DNA of 64,000 nt, taken from assembly GCA_905234795.1 (NCBI GenBank), contig CAJOIQ010000006.1, forward strand, positions 1-64,000. The letters run 5' to 3'. A program made the translations under genes and the position numbers. The stretch is from an uncultured Bacteroidales bacterium (GTDB taxonomy: Bacteria > Bacteroidota > Bacteroidia > Bacteroidales > UBA932). A model generated the notes under the pieces. It was not told where the DNA came from, did no database searches, and was given only the letters and a program-made list of their open reading frames with translations. Shown piece by piece: positions 62,324-64,000 of this stretch. Numbering within the stretch: position 1 is the stretch's first letter; each line of letters begins with the position of its first letter.

Positions 62324-62680
62324 TTATTGTTGTACGGACAGAGGCAGACCCGTCTGCGAGAGGTAGAACATATACAGGACAACCGGCTTGGTGCCTCGGT
62401 TCTCACCGTGGTGGACGGTGCCAACCATCTCGACAAAGGCCTCGCCCTCATGCACCACCTTCTCCAAGCCGTCCTCGCTGATGATGGTCAGTTCTCCCTG
62501 TACCAGGATACCGAAGTTCATCACGGGGTGGTAATGAACCCCCAGCTTCTGTCCTGCGGGAATCTCGTATTTTATTCCCACAATTTCGGGTTTTCCCTGC
62601 AGGTAGTCGGGCAGTTCCACGCCGTCCCAGCTCTGGCTGGTACGGAAGAGTTCGGTGTTTTTCCCCTTGTTATTCATCAT
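62324..62680 (-). CDS. Small cupin-domain protein
   Basis: A 118-residue single-domain cupin. Metal-site residues are HYHPVMNFG near 49-57 (HxH) and the later AFVEMVGTVHHGENRG near 80-95. The start is at the paired ATGs (62680 or 62677); an upstream extension is not supported. Substrate unknown. It lies 22 bases ahead of the MATE gene on the same strand, so the pair may be cotranscribed, for example as a stress or export unit. Confidence 0.75.
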   Translation of the reverse strand: MMNNKGKNTELFRTSQSWDGVELPDYLQGKPEIVGIKYEIPAGQKLGVHYHPVMNFGILVQGELTIISEDGLEKVVHEGEAFVEMVGTVHHGENRGTKPVVLYMFYLSQTGLPLSVQQ

Positions 62681-62737
62681 CAAATAACTCTTTTCATAGT
62701 ACCTCCTTTTTGCCGCCGAAATACACTGAATTTTCAA

Positions 62738-62880
62738 CTACGGCTTATACACAAACGGACTCTCGCTCACGGGGCCCACCTTGTCGCCGATGCAACGCGG
62801 AACCCGCGGGGCGAATAACCCGAAGGAAGGTCTACGGTATAGATATTACCCAGGATGACTTTTTCTGCTTTCTGTGCCAT
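62738..62880 (-). pseudogene. Possible remnant of an amidohydrolase-type gene
   Basis: ATG at 62880 opens MAQKAEKVILGNIYTVD, which looks like an amidohydrolase N-terminus, but the frame stops after 37 codons (TGA ending at 62767). A different frame of the same strand continues GDKVGPVSESPFVYKP to a TAG at 62738. This suggests a frameshifted or deleted gene, or a chance short ORF. It begins 20 bases after the lipase stop. Confidence 0.3.
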
Positions 62881-62899
62881 ATTCCTGAGCCCTCGGTTG

Positions 62900-64000
62900 C
62901 TACTTGAATAAACCGCCAAATATTTCTTCAATCATCTGTGCCACGGTCTCTTCGTTCAGCAGCCAGAAATCGAAGCCGTATTTATCAATGAGGATGCTGA
63001 AAATGGTCAGGGCAAAATCAATGGCGCCGTTTTCATGTGCAGGCATGTCGTCCATCCATTTTGTCTCCCCGACGACTTCTTGCGTGATATCTTCCGTGCT
63101 CAGGCCCAGTGTATTCACCAGATAATTATACAGATTAGTCTGGTTTACAAGCGGCACGGTGATGTCCTCTTTGTGGTGGATAAGGGCGATGCGGGCGCCT
63201 TTTGCAGGCTTCCAGGTTTTGGCCAGGTTCTCTTTTTCAAGGGCTTCCATCAGTTTTTTGGAAACCTCGGAATTCATGTCCTGGATTTCCGTACTGGCAA
63301 AGTTAGAAAAACTCAGAGAGCCAATTTTGGCATCAATTTCCTGCTGGGTGAAATTCTTGCTCAGGAGCCAGTCGTCTACGTGTGCAAGGGCGTCACCCCT
63401 CAAAAGTCTGTCGCGGGAATAGCCCAGCCCACAGTACTCGTTGAAGGCCAGCATCACACTGATAATGGTGGAAGGCATGCCGGAAATGTCCGTCTGCGTC
63501 ATCTCCCTGTAAGTAGCGGGCATGTCATACGGGCCGCCGCCGGCAAAGGAATGGGTAATTTTGATGTCCGGATACTTTTCTGATACCAGCCTCTCCACTG
63601 CTACGGTTGTCTGACCACCCTGGGAGTAGCCCAGGTTGAAGAGGTAGTCTTTGCTCTTGTCTATGGAAATATTGATGCTGGGGAAGAGTTCCCGGGCGGC
63701 GAGGAGGCAGTCGATACTGGCCTGTGCATTGACAGAACCCACGCAATATGCCTGGTTTTTAGCTTCCGTGCATCCAAAGCCGTAATAATCGGCCGACACT
63801 CCCACCATGTGGCTGCCCACCACGAACTTCTGAATCATGAGGTCTCCCTTGGAGGGACATTGGTCCTTGCGATATACGGTGAAGTGGTTGACAAGCACTA
63901 CGCCTACGGCCGGAGCTTTCCCATCTTTGATTTCATCGCCCACGGTGATGGCACCGGAGAGGGTAACGGGATTGCCGAACGGGTCCTTGGAAGGGTACTC
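62900..64000 (-). CDS. Alpha/beta-hydrolase, secretory-lipase-like (5' end outside window)
   Basis: At least 366 residues of an alpha/beta-hydrolase; the N-terminus lies beyond the window (the frame is open to base 64000). The nucleophile elbow is FNLGYSQGGQTTV (GxSxG), near the middle of the visible part. A later IALIHHKEDITVP carries a likely acid residue, and PAHENGAIDF may hold the catalytic His. The pattern resembles secretory lipase/tannase-like esterases of Bacteroidota. Substrate unknown. Confidence 0.72.
   Translation of the reverse strand, partial: EYPSKDPFGNPVTLSGAITVGDEIKDGKAPAVGVVLVNHFTVYRKDQCPSKGDLMIQKFVVGSHMVGVSADYYGFGCTEAKNQAYCVGSVNAQASIDCLLAARELFPSINISIDKSKDYLFNLGYSQGGQTTVAVERLVSEKYPDIKITHSFAGGGPYDMPATYREMTQTDISGMPSTIISVMLAFNEYCGLGYSRDRLLRGDALAHVDDWLLSKNFTQQEIDAKIGSLSFSNFASTEIQDMNSEVSKKLMEALEKENLAKTWKPAKGARIALIHHKEDITVPLVNQTNLYNYLVNTLGLSTEDITQEVVGETKWMDDMPAHENGAIDFALTIFSILIDKYGFDFWLLNEETVAQMIEEIFGGLFK

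Noticed and set aside
1..64000. CRISPR array, insertion sequence, integron or prophage
   Set aside because: No regularly spaced repeats, transposase, integrase or phage structural genes were seen in any frame.

Overview
The window is chromosomal DNA from a member of the Bacteroidales (phylum Bacteroidota), most likely an intestinal or related host-associated lineage. Genes are GC-rich and the gaps between them AT-rich. Promoters follow the Bacteroidota form (TTG or TTTG, 19-20 bases, then TAnnTTTG) and Shine-Dalgarno sequences are mostly absent. The gene content also fits: FimA/Mfa fimbriae with DUF3575, DUF3868, FimB/Mfa2 and DUF4906 partners, a GlsB/GlsA-type glycine-lipid pair, a two-subunit glycine decarboxylase, a GGDD-type (pyrophosphate) phosphofructokinase, and DUF5686 and C_GCAxxG_C_C proteins. 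I saw no rRNA, tRNA, CRISPR array, transposase or prophage. The genus cannot be fixed from this sequence alone.

Layout. 0-5 kb: an XRE regulator, then queA (queuosine), an acyltransferase and an RlmD-type rRNA methyltransferase. 4.8-11.5 kb: an M6 protease with a small lipoprotein, a Ca2+/Na+ antiporter with an MscS channel, and an unknown barrel/lipoprotein pair. 11.6-18.5 kb: an acetyltransferase, rarA, an arginine decarboxylase, a BamA/TamA-type barrel and a SpoU methyltransferase. 18.5-22.9 kb, minus strand: GtrA, phosphofructokinase, CotH-like kinase and GH13 glycosidase in one tight run. 23.0-26.4 kb: glsB-like, CDP-alcohol phosphatidyltransferase, glsA-like and SDR genes, apparently a membrane-lipid locus. 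26.4-34.2 kb: a DUF5686 protein, an AraC regulator, trmO with a SEC-C protein, a beta-carbonic anhydrase and a Cys-rich protein. 34.3-39.2 kb, minus: a glycine-cleavage operon (gcvT-gcvH-gcvPA-gcvPB) headed by an arginase-fold gene. 39.5-44.4 kb: a membrane RCK-type protein, OmpA, obg and a PAP2 phosphatase. 44.4-48.3 kb, minus: tgt-LptF/G-dut-murF. 48.4-49.7 kb: a nucleoside transporter. 49.7-51.2 kb: mostly non-coding and rich in palindromes. 51.2-60.4 kb: an SSB-like gene leading directly into a fimbrial operon. 60.4-64.0 kb: an NlpC/P60 hydrolase, a MATE exporter, a cupin, a gene remnant and a lipase-like hydrolase cut by the window edge.

The points most worth a second look are these. The intergenic gap at 49.7-51.2 kb holds a candidate small RNA with two tandem canonical promoters and a terminator, copies of a mosaic repeat shared with 32.9-33.2 kb, and a stack of mutually exclusive hairpins in front of the SSB/fimbrial run. 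A membrane protein combines two Rossmann domains with a possible ryanodine-receptor-like tail. The Tgt lacks the usual zinc cysteines. Several genes have a -7 box only 4-9 bases before the start codon, which suggests leaderless or nearly leaderless mRNAs.
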